NCBI GenBank assembly: GCA_945893045.1
Contig: CAMDEA010000012.1
Span: 16,642 to 80,641, forward strand
DNA length: 64,000 nucleotides
Source of the DNA: Planctomyces sp. SH-PL62
GTDB lineage: Bacteria > Planctomycetota > Planctomycetia > Planctomycetales > Planctomycetaceae
Direction of reading: 5' to 3'
Shown: one piece after another, positions 54,635 to 63,773 of the stretch
Layout of the letters: each line of letters begins with the position of its first letter
Position numbering within the stretch: position 1 is the first letter of the stretch
Position numbers and translations under genes: made by a program
The notes under the pieces: model-generated
The model's input: the letters and a program-made list of their open reading frames with translations, nothing else
Told to the model about the DNA's origin: nothing
Database searches by the model: none

Positions 54635-55924
54635 ATGCGAGCTTCTCTCAGACACAAACCGCTAACTGCCCCGGTGCGAACCGCTCAACGCCCCCTCGAC
54701 CAGCCGCGCGATGCCGAGTCCTGTGTGACGATCAATACGCTCGGTGCGAGTCCGTTGATCTTTCGGAAGCGAATCTTCGGGCCGCCCGATCCTCCGGCCC
54801 TGCCCGGCGACCTGGTCACGCTGGTCGATCAGGACAATCGTCGGCTCGGATTTGGCTTCGTGAATCCCAAATCCGAAGTCGCCGTCCGAGTGATCCGCGC
54901 CGGAGACAATCCCCCCGATGAAGCGTTCTGGGACGAATTGCTGACGCGCGCGGTGAGGTTACGGCACGACGTTCTGAAGTTGCCGGACGTCACGGACACC
55001 TATCGCCTGATTCACGCCGAGGGAGACTGGCTCACCGGCATCGTTATCGACCGCTACGGCGACACGCTCTCGGCAGAGGCATTTGGATTGGGACTCTTTC
55101 AACGCGGGCAAGCGATCCTCGAACGGCTGGCTCGGATCGTCGGAGCGAAACATTGGGTGTTGCGACCGGGACCGTACACGGAAGCTCAAGAAGGCTTCGC
55201 CGCCGAGCCGGTTTGTTCGCCGGAGTTGCCTCGTTCCGTCGTCGTGCAGGAATTCGGCACGAAGTTCCGTATCGAATTCATCGGCGGACACAAGACCGGC
55301 TTCTTCTGCGATCAACGGGACAATCGCCGTCGCCTCGCCGACTTCACTGCCGGCAAGAGCGTCCTCGATCTGTGTTGCTACACCGGCGGGTTCTCGATCT
55401 CGGCGAAGAAGCTCGGCAATGCGGCCGACGTCACGGGCGTCGATCTCGACGAGCAACCGCTGAAGATCGCCCGCAGTAACGCGCAGCTCAATGCGGTGAA
55501 GGCAAACTTCGTGCAAGCCGACGTCTTCCCCTACATGCGTGACATGATCCGCAACAACCGCCAGTTCGATGTCGTGGTGCTCGATCCGCCGAAGCTGATC
55601 CGTAATCGAGCCGAACTCGACGAAGGGACGCGCCGCCATTTCGATCTCAATCGACTGGCGATGCAACTCGTCAAACCCGACGGCTTGTTGCTGAGCTGTA
55701 GTTGTTCCGGATTACTCCAGGACGCGGACTTCCTGCGTCTGCTGTACTCCGCCTCGCGACAAGCGGGCGAAGCCTTCGGCCCCGCGGACGACAACGGCTT
55801 CCAGCGCCGAGGCCCCCGCGATATGCAAATCCTTTTCCGCACGGGAGCCTCACCGGATCATCCCGTCTCGGCCAACTATCCCGAATCCGACTACCTCAAA
55901 GCCGCCTGGATGCGGTTGGGTTGA
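54635..55924 (+). CDS. RlmI-like class I SAM-dependent rRNA methyltransferase
   Basis: An N-terminal PUA-like region ('HPLIFRKRIFG'-like 'ASPLIFRKRIFGPP', 'PGDLVTLVDQDNRRLGFGF') precedes a Rossmann methyltransferase with 'VLDLCCYTGGFSISAKKLG' (motif I), 'TGVDLDEQPLKIA' and 'FDVVVLDPPKLIRN' (motif IV, DPPK). This is the RlmI/YccW architecture, which makes m5C1962 in 23S rRNA; the family prediction is good, the exact site is not. About 429 aa from ATG 54635; an upstream TTG (54590) is an alternative start. It is followed 39 nt later by an RluA-type gene, another RNA-modifying enzyme. Confidence 0.88.
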   Translation: MRASLRHKPLTAPVRTAQRPLDQPRDAESCVTINTLGASPLIFRKRIFGPPDPPALPGDLVTLVDQDNRRLGFGFVNPKSEVAVRVIRAGDNPPDEAFWDELLTRAVRLRHDVLKLPDVTDTYRLIHAEGDWLTGIVIDRYGDTLSAEAFGLGLFQRGQAILERLARIVGAKHWVLRPGPYTEAQEGFAAEPVCSPELPRSVVVQEFGTKFRIEFIGGHKTGFFCDQRDNRRRLADFTAGKSVLDLCCYTGGFSISAKKLGNAADVTGVDLDEQPLKIARSNAQLNAVKANFVQADVFPYMRDMIRNNRQFDVVVLDPPKLIRNRAELDEGTRRHFDLNRLAMQLVKPDGLLLSCSCSGLLQDADFLRLLYSASRQAGEAFGPADDNGFQRRGPRDMQILFRTGASPDHPVSANYPESDYLKAAWMRLG

Positions 55925-55963
55925 TTTTGGGATTTGAAATTTGAAATTTGAGATTTTCATCCA

Positions 55964-56938
55964 ATGCCACTCGAACACAAAACCCACACCGTCACCGCCG
56001 AGCAAGCCGGCCGAGTCGATCTGGTCGTAAAAGCGATCACCGGCCGGTCCCGCTCGCAACTGCGCGGCATGTGCATGAACGGCTGCCTGAGCATCAACGG
56101 CAAACCGATCACCGAACCCAGCACCGCCGTCAACGAGGGGGACGTCGTCGACGTCAAATACGACCCGCAGCGGAAGTATCGCGAGACATGGCTCGGCAAG
56201 TTTCAGGGCAAGGTGGCTCAAGGCCCGTTTCAGTGTCAGACATTCCGAGTCGTCTTCGAGGACAACTACTTAATTGTCGTCGACAAGCAAGCGGGCATCC
56301 TGACGGTGCCGACCGAGCATCAAGAATCACGAACACTCGTTGATGAGGTGTCCCGTTATCTCGGCGACATGAACCGAGCGTTGGTGGTGCATCGTCTTGA
56401 TCGCGAGACCTCCGGCTTGCTGGTCTTCGCCAAGCAATCCGAGATCGCCGGCGCGTTGCAGGATCAACTCCGATTGCGTGCCCCCGACCGCGTGTACCTC
56501 GCGCTGGTTGCAGGAATCATGCAGGAAGACACCGGGCATTACGAAAGCTACCTCGCGACCAGTAAACGGCTCAGCCGGTACTCGGTCGAGAACCCCGACG
56601 GCGGCGAACACGCCATCACACACTTTGCCGTCGAGGAACGGCTCGCCGACACGACTCTCGTCCGCGTGAAGCTCGACACCGGCCGCCGCAATCAAATCCG
56701 AGTTCACCTCGCCGAAGCCGACCACCCGATCATCGGCGATCGCCGCTATCGGCCGACTCTCTCGAAGCATCCCGACTGGCCACACACGCGGCTCGCGCTG
56801 CACGCGCACATCCTCGGCTTTCAACATCCCGTTTCCGGCGAAGATTTGCGATTTGTGTCCGAGATGCCGCGCAGTTTCCAAACCTTCGTGAAGCTGCAAC
56901 GTCGAACGTTGAATGAGTCCGGTCAAAAAACGGTATAA
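55964..56938 (+). CDS. RluA-family pseudouridine synthase
   Basis: An S4-like N-terminus ('RSRSQLRGMCMNGCLSING') precedes the catalytic motif 'VVHRLDRETSGLLVFAKQSE', which has the nucleophilic Asp. 'LVRVKLDTGRRNQIRVHLAE' and 'HPIIGDRRY' are the other conserved blocks. 324 aa is normal for RluC/RluD-like enzymes, which isomerise uridines in rRNA. It is probably cotranscribed with the methyltransferase 39 nt upstream. The last residues 'GQKTV' and the stop are encoded by the H repeat arm, identical to the end of the YjhG-type dehydratase. Confidence 0.92.
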   Translation: MPLEHKTHTVTAEQAGRVDLVVKAITGRSRSQLRGMCMNGCLSINGKPITEPSTAVNEGDVVDVKYDPQRKYRETWLGKFQGKVAQGPFQCQTFRVVFEDNYLIVVDKQAGILTVPTEHQESRTLVDEVSRYLGDMNRALVVHRLDRETSGLLVFAKQSEIAGALQDQLRLRAPDRVYLALVAGIMQEDTGHYESYLATSKRLSRYSVENPDGGEHAITHFAVEERLADTTLVRVKLDTGRRNQIRVHLAEADHPIIGDRRYRPTLSKHPDWPHTRLALHAHILGFQHPVSGEDLRFVSEMPRSFQTFVKLQRRTLNESGQKTV

Positions 56939-56982
56939 CGGCTATCGGCCAACCGCTGACCTGAAAAAGACTTCCGACCCCG
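56926..56982. repeat. H arm followed by an A arm
   Basis: The sequence 'aaaaacggtataacggctat' (H) runs directly into 'ctgacctgaaaaagacttcc' (A). They are single arms, without partner arms nearby. The pair lies between two convergent genes and makes the 3' ends of both. Confidence 0.75.
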
Positions 56983-57408
56983 TCACTCGTCACCCTCTTC
57001 GATATCCGAACTCGCAACCGCTGCCGTCGGCAACGCCGCCAGCAATACCTGTCCGCGAGCCGACAGCGCCAGCAACTCGCGCACGCAGACATTCATCGAC
57101 TTCACGGCCTGCTGAAAGTTCGTATGCGTCGAAGCCTTCAACGCATCGACCGCGAACTGCTCAGCCGCCTTGCGGAGCTTACCGACTTTCTTATTCAGCA
57201 TCCGCACGTAGCCGACCGGATCGGCCTGCCGAGTCTCCAGCGCCCGCGAGATGTCGAACACCGATCGCACGATCCCCATCAACTCCGGGTAGTCGTCGAT
57301 CTCCTCGCCATGCTTGATGAAGGTCCGCACCATCCAGGCATGAGCGAGCACCTCGTCGCAGCGGCGGATGATGTCGGACAGATCACTGGAATGAGTCGGC
57401 GGTAGCAT
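56983..57408 (-). CDS. Conserved small helical protein of unknown function
   Basis: 141 aa, predominantly helical: 'DIIRRCDEVLAHAWMVRTFI', 'IVRSVFDISRALETRQADPV', 'LNKKVGKLRKAAEQFAVDAL', 'NFQQAVKSMNVCVRELLALS'. An acidic C-terminus 'SSDIEEGDE' follows. No signal peptide, membrane helix or catalytic motif. I do not recognise the family. It lies convergent to the RluA-type gene and upstream of the feo operon's last gene. Confidence 0.6.
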   Translation of the reverse strand: MLPPTHSSDLSDIIRRCDEVLAHAWMVRTFIKHGEEIDDYPELMGIVRSVFDISRALETRQADPVGYVRMLNKKVGKLRKAAEQFAVDALKASTHTNFQQAVKSMNVCVRELLALSARGQVLLAALPTAAVASSDIEEGDE

Positions 57409-57444
57409 CGGGAACTCAATTCATTGGCTGGACGAGGAGCAATG

Positions 57445-57530
57445 TAAAATGAGAAATGAGAAATAGAGAATGCAAAATGGAATGGCCGGATTTTTGCACT
57501 TTTCATTTCTCATTTTCCATTTCCCCCTTT
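57445..57530. repeat. Family P inverted repeat
   Basis: 'aaaatgagaaatgagaaa' at 57445-57462 pairs with 'tttcatttctcattttcc' near 57500-57518. Related A/T-rich tracts of aaatctc or aaatttg occur at 55925-55960, 60149-60180 and near 31099-31110. The right arm encodes the last residues ('EMENEK') and stop of the FeoB-associated gene. Confidence 0.75.
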
Positions 57531-57730
57531 ATCGGAATCTCCGCCTGGGACAACACTGGCAGCGTCAACTTCATTTGAGTTGGTTCTGTCGAGCCGCAGC
57601 CGTGACAGCCGCCTCCGCCACAGCCGGCGGATTGCCCCTTCCACCACAAGAGAGTTCGACGCCCCAGCACCGCCAGCGCGACTGCCACGCAGACAAGAGC
57701 CAACAGCGTTTGTGTGTCGAGATTGGGCAT
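57503..57730 (-). CDS. FeoB-associated Cys-rich membrane protein
   Basis: 75 aa from ATG 57730: 'MPNLDTQTLLALVCVAVALA' (one membrane helix) then 'GQSAGCGGGGCHGCGSTEP', a Cys-rich tract like those of FeoB-associated Cys-rich membrane proteins. Located immediately downstream of feoB on the same strand, its usual place. Such proteins are thought to help the Feo complex, perhaps by holding iron at the cytoplasmic face; the mechanism is not established. A longer frame starting 57811 adds 'MGQVFNLP' from the B palindrome and is not the native start. Confidence 0.8.
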   Translation of the reverse strand: MPNLDTQTLLALVCVAVALAVLGRRTLLWWKGQSAGCGGGGCHGCGSTEPTQMKLTLPVLSQAEIPIKGEMENEK

Positions 57731-57736
57731 GGCCGT

Positions 57737-57812
57737 CGTGGGGCAGGTTTTCAACCTGCCCGGCTTTCGGATTCGTCGAAGTGGGACGGGCAGGTTGAAA
57801 ACCTGCCCCACG
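57737..57812. repeat. Family B palindromic repeat
   Basis: 25-nt arms 57737-57761 and 57788-57812 ('cgtggggcaggttttcaacc' onward and its inverse), with a 26-nt loop. Same family as the in-frame copy at 19056-19114. It separates feoB from the small Cys-rich gene. Confidence 0.95.
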
Positions 57813-60140
57813 TCAGGCCAACCGGATGGCGACTTGATACGTCACCAGCGCGGCGAAGTACGCCAGCAACGTCATGTAGGTAAACGTCACGATCGGCCAG
57901 CGCCAAGAGTTTGTTTCGCGGCGAATGGTCATCAGCGTCGCCGCACATTGAGCACACAGCGAGAAAAATACCATGATCGACAGAGCCACCGGCACACCGT
58001 AGACCGGCCGGCCGTCGGGCCATTTCGCTTCACGAATCGCCGACCACAACTGCTGATTGCTCTCATCCACGTCCTGACCGAGTCCGTAGATGATCCCCAA
58101 ATTCGTCACGACCAACTCGCGAGCCGGAAACGATAGAAGCGTCCCAACACCGATCTTCCAATCCCAGCCGAGCGGCTTGACGACCGGCTCGATCAAATGG
58201 CCGAGTCTTCCGAGGAAACTTTGTTCGACCAGTGAGGCTCGCAAGTGATTCACTTCGTCGCGAGCGTCATCGAGCGGTTTCAATTCTTCATTGAGATTGG
58301 CGAGGAGCCCGCCGTCTATACTCGCGAAGTGTTCCAGAAGCTTTCGGTGTTGTGAATCGGTCTCCAGTGAAGCGCTCGCCAACTGCTCTTTGCGCTCGGC
58401 AAGCGATTTCTCAAATCTTGCTCGATGTTCCAGCGCACTCGACTTCGTTGCTTCCATTTGTTCGACGGCACGCTGTTTCTCAAACTCCTGCGAGTGATCG
58501 CCCGGAAAGAAACTCCCTGCCCAGACGACAATCGCCGCCGCAAAAATCAGCGTGCCAGCACGGGAAACGAAGGCCATCATCCGGTCCCACATGCGGCTCA
58601 GGACAATCCACGGCGAAGGCCATTTGTAAGCCGGCAACTCCATGACGAACGGCGGCGTCTCGCCGTGAAAGACAGTCTTTCGTAACACCGCGGCGACCAA
58701 TGCCGCGGCCACGATCCCCAGCGCGTACATCGAGAACAACGTCAGACCTTGCCGAGCACCACGCAACCCCAGCAGCGGTTCGTCGGACACGAACAGCGAG
58801 ATGAACAACGTGTAGACCGGCAACCGCGCCGAGCAACTCATCAGCGGCGCGACCAGAATCGTCGCCAGCCGAGCGTTTCGATCTTCAATCACGCGCGTGG
58901 CCATGATGCCCGGAATCGCGCAGGCATGAGACGTCATCAGCGGCACGAACGATTTGCCGTTGAGCCCAAACTTCGACATCACCTTGTCCATCAGAAACGC
59001 GGCGCGAGCGAGATAACCGCAGTCCTCCAGGAGCGCGATGAAAAAGAACAACATCCCGATCTGCGGCAGAAACACCAGCACGCCACCGACGCCGGCGACG
59101 ACGCCGTCCGTCAGCAAACTCCGAAATGTCCCTGGCGGAATGAGCGACGCAACAAAGCCTGAGACGGCCGATTGCCCCGCTCCGCACAAATCCATCAGCG
59201 GCTTGGCCCACGAAAAGATCGCTTGAAAGACCACGACCATCAGCACCGCGAAGATCAGCAACCCGGCGAAGCGATGCGTCAGCACGCGGTCCACTCGATC
59301 GCTGAGCGTTTCAGCTCGCGCGACGGGAGCCGTGGCAACGTCCGCTAACGTTTGCTTCGCCCAGGCGTACCGTGCCTTTGCCTCGATGGCCGGAACTCGG
59401 CACCCCGCGTCTTTCAATCGCGCACGAGACTCGATCAACGCGGTCTTCCAGTGTTCGGCCACGTCCTGGCCAGCCAGCCATTCGGTTTCGAGATATCCGC
59501 CGACATCCAGCAACGCCCGCTCCACCAAGAAACTGGGAGCGTCTGAGCGGCCCAACTCGGCGAGCTTCGTCGCGAGCCGATGACACTCAGCGTAAAACAA
59601 TTCAGGAAACGGATGCGGTCGCGGACCGGGACCGTTCGGCACGGCGGCAGCGATCGCCGCTTTGAGAGCGTCTAAACCCTCCTTGCGGTGAGCCGACGTG
59701 GCCACCACCTGCACTCCGAGTTTTTTTGCGAGTGCCGGAATGTCGATCCGCGCGCCGCGCGATGTCGCGACGTCGAACATGTTGAGCACGATCACCGTCG
59801 GCAGGCCCAGGTCGAGCACTTGGCAGGCGAGATAAAAATTCCGCTCCAAGTTTGATGCGTCGAGAATGCAGACGACTGCATCAACCTTGCCGATATCGGT
59901 CTGCCGCCCTAGCAGCACGTTGACCGAAACCATCTCGTCCAACGATCGCGGTGAGAGGCTGTATGTCCCGGGCAAGTCCACGAGGTCGATCGGCTCGGCA
60001 GTCCCCTTGATGCGGCCGATCTTTTTCTCGACCGTCACTCCTGGAAAGTTGCCGACTCGCGCCTGCAAGCCGGTCAGCGCGTTAAACAGCGTGCTCTTGC
60101 CAGTGTTGGGATTACCGATGATTGCGACGGTGAGCGGCAT
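57813..60140 (-). CDS. feoB: Ferrous iron transporter FeoB
   Basis: The N-terminal G domain has 'IIGNPNTGKSTLFNALTG' (G1), 'DLVDLPGTYSLSP' (G3) and 'VLNMFD' (G4). The membrane part has the two inverted Gate motifs ('GYLARAAFLMDKVM', 'LMSCSARLPVYTLFI', 'LLSFPARELVVTNLGI', 'ALSIMVFFSLCAQCAATL'). The Cys in 'CSARLPVY' is in the pore region. 775 aa from ATG 60140. Between two helices (residues about 547-637) lies an extra coiled-coil insertion of nearly 90 residues ('LEHRARFEKSLAERKEQLAS'). FeoB imports Fe(II) driven by GTP-coupled gating; two FeoA genes lie upstream, making a feoA-feoA-feoB operon. Confidence 0.95.
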   Translation of the reverse strand: MPLTVAIIGNPNTGKSTLFNALTGLQARVGNFPGVTVEKKIGRIKGTAEPIDLVDLPGTYSLSPRSLDEMVSVNVLLGRQTDIGKVDAVVCILDASNLERNFYLACQVLDLGLPTVIVLNMFDVATSRGARIDIPALAKKLGVQVVATSAHRKEGLDALKAAIAAAVPNGPGPRPHPFPELFYAECHRLATKLAELGRSDAPSFLVERALLDVGGYLETEWLAGQDVAEHWKTALIESRARLKDAGCRVPAIEAKARYAWAKQTLADVATAPVARAETLSDRVDRVLTHRFAGLLIFAVLMVVVFQAIFSWAKPLMDLCGAGQSAVSGFVASLIPPGTFRSLLTDGVVAGVGGVLVFLPQIGMLFFFIALLEDCGYLARAAFLMDKVMSKFGLNGKSFVPLMTSHACAIPGIMATRVIEDRNARLATILVAPLMSCSARLPVYTLFISLFVSDEPLLGLRGARQGLTLFSMYALGIVAAALVAAVLRKTVFHGETPPFVMELPAYKWPSPWIVLSRMWDRMMAFVSRAGTLIFAAAIVVWAGSFFPGDHSQEFEKQRAVEQMEATKSSALEHRARFEKSLAERKEQLASASLETDSQHRKLLEHFASIDGGLLANLNEELKPLDDARDEVNHLRASLVEQSFLGRLGHLIEPVVKPLGWDWKIGVGTLLSFPARELVVTNLGIIYGLGQDVDESNQQLWSAIREAKWPDGRPVYGVPVALSIMVFFSLCAQCAATLMTIRRETNSWRWPIVTFTYMTLLAYFAALVTYQVAIRLA

Positions 60141-60167
60141 TTGGTGTGAAATCTCAAATCTCAAATC

Positions 60168-60410
60168 TCAAATTCCAAATCCAGGAATTGAGATGAACAC
60201 ACGGCGGGCTTCAACAATGCGGAGGGAAAGACGGTAGCCTCGGACTTCAAACTCCAGCGGATCACCCAGCGGTGCGGCACCGAGCGACCGGATCAACTCG
60301 CCATCGGTCAGGCCCATTTCCAGTAACCGCACGGCGACAGCATCGTCCCCTTCAACATCAAGGATTGTCGCGGCTTGGCCTTCGGGGAGTTGATCGAGCG
60401 TCTGAGGCAA
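60168..60410 (-). CDS. feoA: FeoA domain protein (copy 1, next to feoB)
   Basis: 80 aa, SH3-like FeoA fold: 'LPEGQAATILDVEGDDAVAV', 'RLLEMGLTDGELIRSLGAAP' and 'LEFEVRGYRLSLRIVEARRV'. FeoA is a cytoplasmic partner of FeoB. It lies 27 nt upstream of feoB. The start appears to be TTG 60410; no ATG fits, so the exact N-terminus is open. The last codons and stop come from an A/T-rich aaatctc repeat. Confidence 0.87.
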   Translation of the reverse strand: MPQTLDQLPEGQAATILDVEGDDAVAVRLLEMGLTDGELIRSLGAAPLGDPLEFEVRGYRLSLRIVEARRVFISIPGFGI

Positions 60411-60431
60411 AGGAGAACACTTTCTGTCATC

Positions 60432-60493
60432 AGCCGGAACGCGCGAGCGTCCGGTTCACTTCACGGAGAACCGGACGCTCGCGCGTTCCGGCT
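60432..60493. repeat. Family E palindromic repeat between two feoA genes
   Basis: Perfect 25-nt arms 60432-60456 and 60469-60493 ('agccggaacgcgcgagcgtc' onward and its inverse), 12-nt loop. It almost fills the 87-nt space between the two feoA genes. Same family as 10722-10786. Confidence 0.95.
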
Positions 60494-60497
60494 CAGG

Positions 60498-60734
60498 TTA
60501 TGGAATCACCGACAAGGCCACCAAAATCTCGGCCTCGTCGTCCATTCGCAAGCTGAGACGATGATCCCCGACGGCAACGATGCAGGGCCGGCCCGGCTGC
60601 ACCATCATGACGCGGACCTGCTCGCGCAGACCCATTTCGGCCAGCCGGTGAACAACGTCCGGCGAACCGTCCACTTGGACCACATGACCAACTTCGCCAG
60701 CGGCCATCAGGTCCAACGGGACGATGTTTTCCAA
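60498..60734 (-). CDS. feoA: FeoA domain protein (copy 2, distal)
   Basis: 78 aa with the FeoA signature 'VHRLAEMGLREQVRVMMVQP' and 'CIVAVGDHRLSLRMDDEAEI'. It is about as similar to the first copy as separate paralogues usually are, not a recent duplicate. TTG 60734 is supported by GGAG about 7 nt upstream. Two tandem FeoA proteins ahead of one FeoB is a known alternative to a single FeoA-FeoB pair. The E palindrome after it could influence how much transcription reaches feoB. Confidence 0.87.
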   Translation of the reverse strand: MENIVPLDLMAAGEVGHVVQVDGSPDVVHRLAEMGLREQVRVMMVQPGRPCIVAVGDHRLSLRMDDEAEILVALSVIP

Positions 60735-60770
60735 GACAAGGCTCCAAAACGGGAGCGGGATTCTAGGCCC

Positions 60771-61466
60771 TCAACGCTCCGGAACAACCGAGTTCGGCGC
60801 GTAATACTTCGCCAGTCGGTCGGGCGAAATGCCCAGCTTCAGCCCGGCCAGCAACGTCCAGTTGCGAAGCGTTTGCCGGAGAACTCCGTGTTTTTGCCAG
60901 CGCCGTGGGTCAACATGGATCGGGCCGGGCAAGAGTTCGATTCGCCACCTTCGGAGACGAAATTCCCGCATTAGCAGCACGTCTTCCATCAGTCGCACCT
61001 CGGCAAACCCGCCAACGCTCTCGAAGGCCGATCGTCGGACGAAAATCCCTTGATCACCGTACGGCATCCGCCGCCATTGAACTCGGACCGCGTTGCCTGA
61101 TTCCAGCCATCGAAAAATCGGTCGCTCGTCGTCGATCCGCTGCCGGAACGCTCCGCCCATCACGGTTTCGTCCCCCAGAATGGCCTCGATTTGCTCAGTC
61201 GCCTGAGATTCCAGCCAACAATCGGCGTGCAGAAACAGAAGCACGTCGCCGGTCGCGGCTCGCGCCCCAGCGTTGAGTTGTCGCCCACGACCACGCTCGC
61301 CGGTCACGACCGTCGCTCCGGCTGACCGAGCCAGATCGCCAGTTCCATCCGTACTTTGGCCATCAGAGACGATAACTTCAACAGGACGTAACACAAATGC
61401 CCGTTGGATGATTCGCTGAATCTCAGGAGCCTCATTCAGCGTCGGAATCACAATCGACAGCCGCAT
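60771..61466 (-). CDS. Family 2 glycosyltransferase, TIGR04283 type
   Basis: 231 aa from ATG 61466, with AGGGGG 5 nt upstream. GT-A landmarks: 'RLSIVIPTLNEAPEIQRIIQ', 'VIVSDGQSTDGTGDLARSAG', 'GRGRQLNAGARAATGDVLLF', 'LHADCWL' (DxD-like), and 'PYGDQGIFVRRSAFESVGGF'. The pattern matches the TIGR04283 group, often found with radical SAM/selenodomain or arsenosugar genes, none of which is adjacent. The longer open frame to 62204 is a shadow of the CAP gene and is rejected. Acceptor unknown. Confidence 0.88.
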   Translation of the reverse strand: MRLSIVIPTLNEAPEIQRIIQRAFVLRPVEVIVSDGQSTDGTGDLARSAGATVVTGERGRGRQLNAGARAATGDVLLFLHADCWLESQATEQIEAILGDETVMGGAFRQRIDDERPIFRWLESGNAVRVQWRRMPYGDQGIFVRRSAFESVGGFAEVRLMEDVLLMREFRLRRWRIELLPGPIHVDPRRWQKHGVLRQTLRNWTLLAGLKLGISPDRLAKYYAPNSVVPER

Positions 61467-61595
61467 CTGTCCCCCTTCGATTTCGTCCCGGTTCCTTGAT
61501 CTCACTACGGCCGCCCGCAACCATCCGCCCCTTCGCAGGAGTGGGTCATCGTCAAAGTCTGCGCAAGTTACCAGGTTTCTAGGGAGTGTTACGCC

Positions 61596-62048
61596 ATGAG
61601 TCTGAATCGGAAGTCGTTGATTGTCGCCTTGACCCTCACTGTCACAGGAGTCTTCGCCACGGGAATTCGATCCGCCGAGATGTCGGAGCGGGTCGAAAAG
61701 AACGCTAAGAACCTCGATTGGTTGGTGGAGCATCCGACCATCCAAAAACTGCTGGAGCTGCACAACCAGGAGCGGGCGCGGGTGGGCCTGTCCCCGTCGA
61801 AATTGAACCCGGAGATGTGCCTCGCCGCCCAAAAGCACGCCGTCTGGATGGCCGAGACCGGCTGGTTCTCGCACAGCGGCCTGCCGTACCGCGAGAACAT
61901 CTTCATGGGAGTCACCACTCCCGAAGCCGCCACCAACGGCTGGATTTGGTCGCCGGCGCATCACGGCAACATGCTGAGCGGGAGCGAGGTCGGCTTCGGT
62001 TACATGGTTCTCAATGGCCGGTACTGCTGGTGCTCGGTAATGCAATAA
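61596..62048 (+). CDS. Secreted CAP-domain (SCP/PR-1-like) protein
   Basis: 150 aa with a signal peptide ('LIVALTLTVTGVFATGIRSA'). The CAP domain shows 'LLELHNQERARVGLSPSKLN', 'AQKHAVWMAETGWFSHSG', 'LPYRENIFMG' and 'WSPAHHGNMLSGSEVGFGYM'. The usual CAP histidines are partly recognisable (in 'HNQER', 'FSHSG', 'PAHHGNML'). CAP domains in bacteria are extracytoplasmic with varied roles; no specific function is inferred. Divergent from the glycosyltransferase. Confidence 0.9.
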   Translation: MSLNRKSLIVALTLTVTGVFATGIRSAEMSERVEKNAKNLDWLVEHPTIQKLLELHNQERARVGLSPSKLNPEMCLAAQKHAVWMAETGWFSHSGLPYRENIFMGVTTPEAATNGWIWSPAHHGNMLSGSEVGFGYMVLNGRYCWCSVMQ

Positions 62049-62178
62049 CCCTGGCGGACGCGACCAGCGTCCAATCCGACGCTGGCAGCGTCGGCCACAA
62101 ACTCTAAACTGCCGCCCCTGATGCAGCCCGGCTCCTCCGGGCTGCATTTGTTTCCAAAGTTGGCGGGCGAGCGGAACG

Positions 62179-63600
62179 ATGGCCAAGGATTTCCTCAAAG
62201 ACACGCGAGACCACTACGACGTCATCGTCATTGGTAGCGGTTTGGCTGGGCTGACCTCCGCCAACATTCTGGCTCGCGCCGGTCATTCTGTGCTGCTGCT
62301 GGAGCATCATTACCAGCTCGGCGGCATGGCGACCTGGTTCAAACGGGCCGGCGGCCACATCTTCGACATCTCGCTGCACGGGTTTCCGATCGGCATGATC
62401 AAGTCCTGCCGCAAATATTGGACTCAGGAGATTGCCGACAGCATCGTGCAACTCAAAGGAATTCGGTTCGAGAATCCGCAGTTCTCGCTGACGACCACTT
62501 TCAACCGCGAAGACTTCACGAAGCTGCTGATCGAGAAGTTCAACGTTCCTGGCGAGACCGTCCAACGATTCTTCGATGCCGCGCGGGCGATGAACCATTT
62601 CGATGCCGAGTCCAAAACGACCCGACAACTCTTCGACGAGTTCTTCCCCGGCCGCAGCGACGTCATCCGGTTGCTGATGGAGCCGATCACATACGCCAAC
62701 GGCAGCACTCTGGAAGACCCAGCCGTGTCCTACGGCATCGTCTTTTCCAACTTCATGAGCAAAGGGGTCTTCACCTTCGAGGGAGGGACCGACAAGCTCG
62801 TCAACGAAATGAAGGCCGAACTGGAAAAGAACGGCGTCGATCTCCGCATCCGCTCACTGGTTGAAAAGATCGAGGTCGATGAGCAGCGTCGCGTGACCGG
62901 CGTGGTTGTGAACGGCAAGCGGATCGGCTGCCGCTGCGTCGTGTCGAATGCGAACATCAAGTCCACGATCTTGCAGCTTGTCGGCGAGCAGCATTTCGAT
63001 CCCGCTTTCGTTGAGGAAGCGAAAGCCGTGCGGCTCAACAACAGCAGTTGCCAGGTCTACATCGCGCTTAAACCGGGCGTCGGCTTCGACTACTGCGGCG
63101 ACTTGCTGTTTCATTCCGAGCACCAAGGCTTCGACATCGACGCGATGCTCAGCAAGAAGGTCAGCAGCCGCACGTTCTCGTTCTATTACCCGTCCACTCG
63201 GCCGGGTTGCGACCGCTACGTCGTGGTCTCCTCCACAAACGCGAACTTCAAGGACTGGGCGGACCTCCCGGAAGCGGAGTACGAAGCCGCCAAGAAAGAG
63301 CTCTGCGAAACGACGCTCGATTGTCTCGACCAATACGTCCCCGGCATCCGGGACAAGGTCGAGCACTACGAAGCCTCAACGCCACGGACCTTCGAGCACT
63401 ACACCCGGCACTGGAACGGAGCGGCCTTCGGCACGAAGTGGGAGGGCCTGAAGGTCAGCAAAGGATTGCCTCAACAAATCGCCGGCCTGTTTCACGCCGG
63501 CAGCGTCGGCATCATCATGTCCGGCTGGCTGGGAGCTGTGAATTACGGCGTGATCGTCTCGAACGATGTGGATAAATTCCTGACGTCCACCGCAACCTGA
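62179..63600 (+). CDS. FAD-dependent oxidoreductase of the phytoene desaturase / carotenoid isomerase type
   Basis: The FAD-binding Rossmann fold is '[19 protein letters not shown]' at about 14-32. '[20 protein letters not shown]' matches the amine-oxidase/phytoene desaturase family, and the closing '[20 protein letters not shown]' is the second FAD contact. 473 aa is standard for the group, which includes CrtI, CrtISO and diapolycopene oxidases as well as squalene-linked enzymes. No carotenoid synthesis gene lies in the window, so the substrate is open. The DUF1800 gene begins 174 nt downstream after a repeat. Confidence 0.85.
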   Translation: MAKDFLKDTRDHYDVIVIGSGLAGLTSANILARAGHSVLLLEHHYQLGGMATWFKRAGGHIFDISLHGFPIGMIKSCRKYWTQEIADSIVQLKGIRFENPQFSLTTTFNREDFTKLLIEKFNVPGETVQRFFDAARAMNHFDAESKTTRQLFDEFFPGRSDVIRLLMEPITYANGSTLEDPAVSYGIVFSNFMSKGVFTFEGGTDKLVNEMKAELEKNGVDLRIRSLVEKIEVDEQRRVTGVVVNGKRIGCRCVVSNANIKSTILQLVGEQHFDPAFVEEAKAVRLNNSSCQVYIALKPGVGFDYCGDLLFHSEHQGFDIDAMLSKKVSSRTFSFYYPSTRPGCDRYVVVSSTNANFKDWADLPEAEYEAAKKELCETTLDCLDQYVPGIRDKVEHYEASTPRTFEHYTRHWNGAAFGTKWEGLKVSKGLPQQIAGLFHAGSVGIIMSGWLGAVNYGVIVSNDVDKFLTSTAT

Positions 63601-63603
63601 AGC

Positions 63604-63706
63604 CCGGCCGATGGCCGAGAGCTGAAAGCCGTTATCACAACCTCAAGCTGCTCAAAAAGTGAGATAACGGCGTTCGGCCATCGGCTCACGGCAATCAGCC
63701 GGGCGA
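63604..63706. repeat. Family H-like inverted repeat
   Basis: 'ccggccgatggccgagagct' and 'agccgttatcac' on the left pair with 'gagataacggc' and 'ttcggccatcggctcacgg' on the right. Related to the H elements by the ATAACGGC core. It lies between the FAD enzyme and the DUF1800 gene. Confidence 0.75.
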
Positions 63707-63773
63707 ACTGCTGAAACCAATTTGTGGTTCGTTCGGTATGGCTCGCATTCTCTGCTGAATCGGAGGCGTTTTC

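Noticed and set aside
60771..62204. 477-aa open frame ending as the glycosyltransferase
   Set aside because: Only the part from ATG 61466 is a glycosyltransferase; the upstream part is antisense to the CAP gene.
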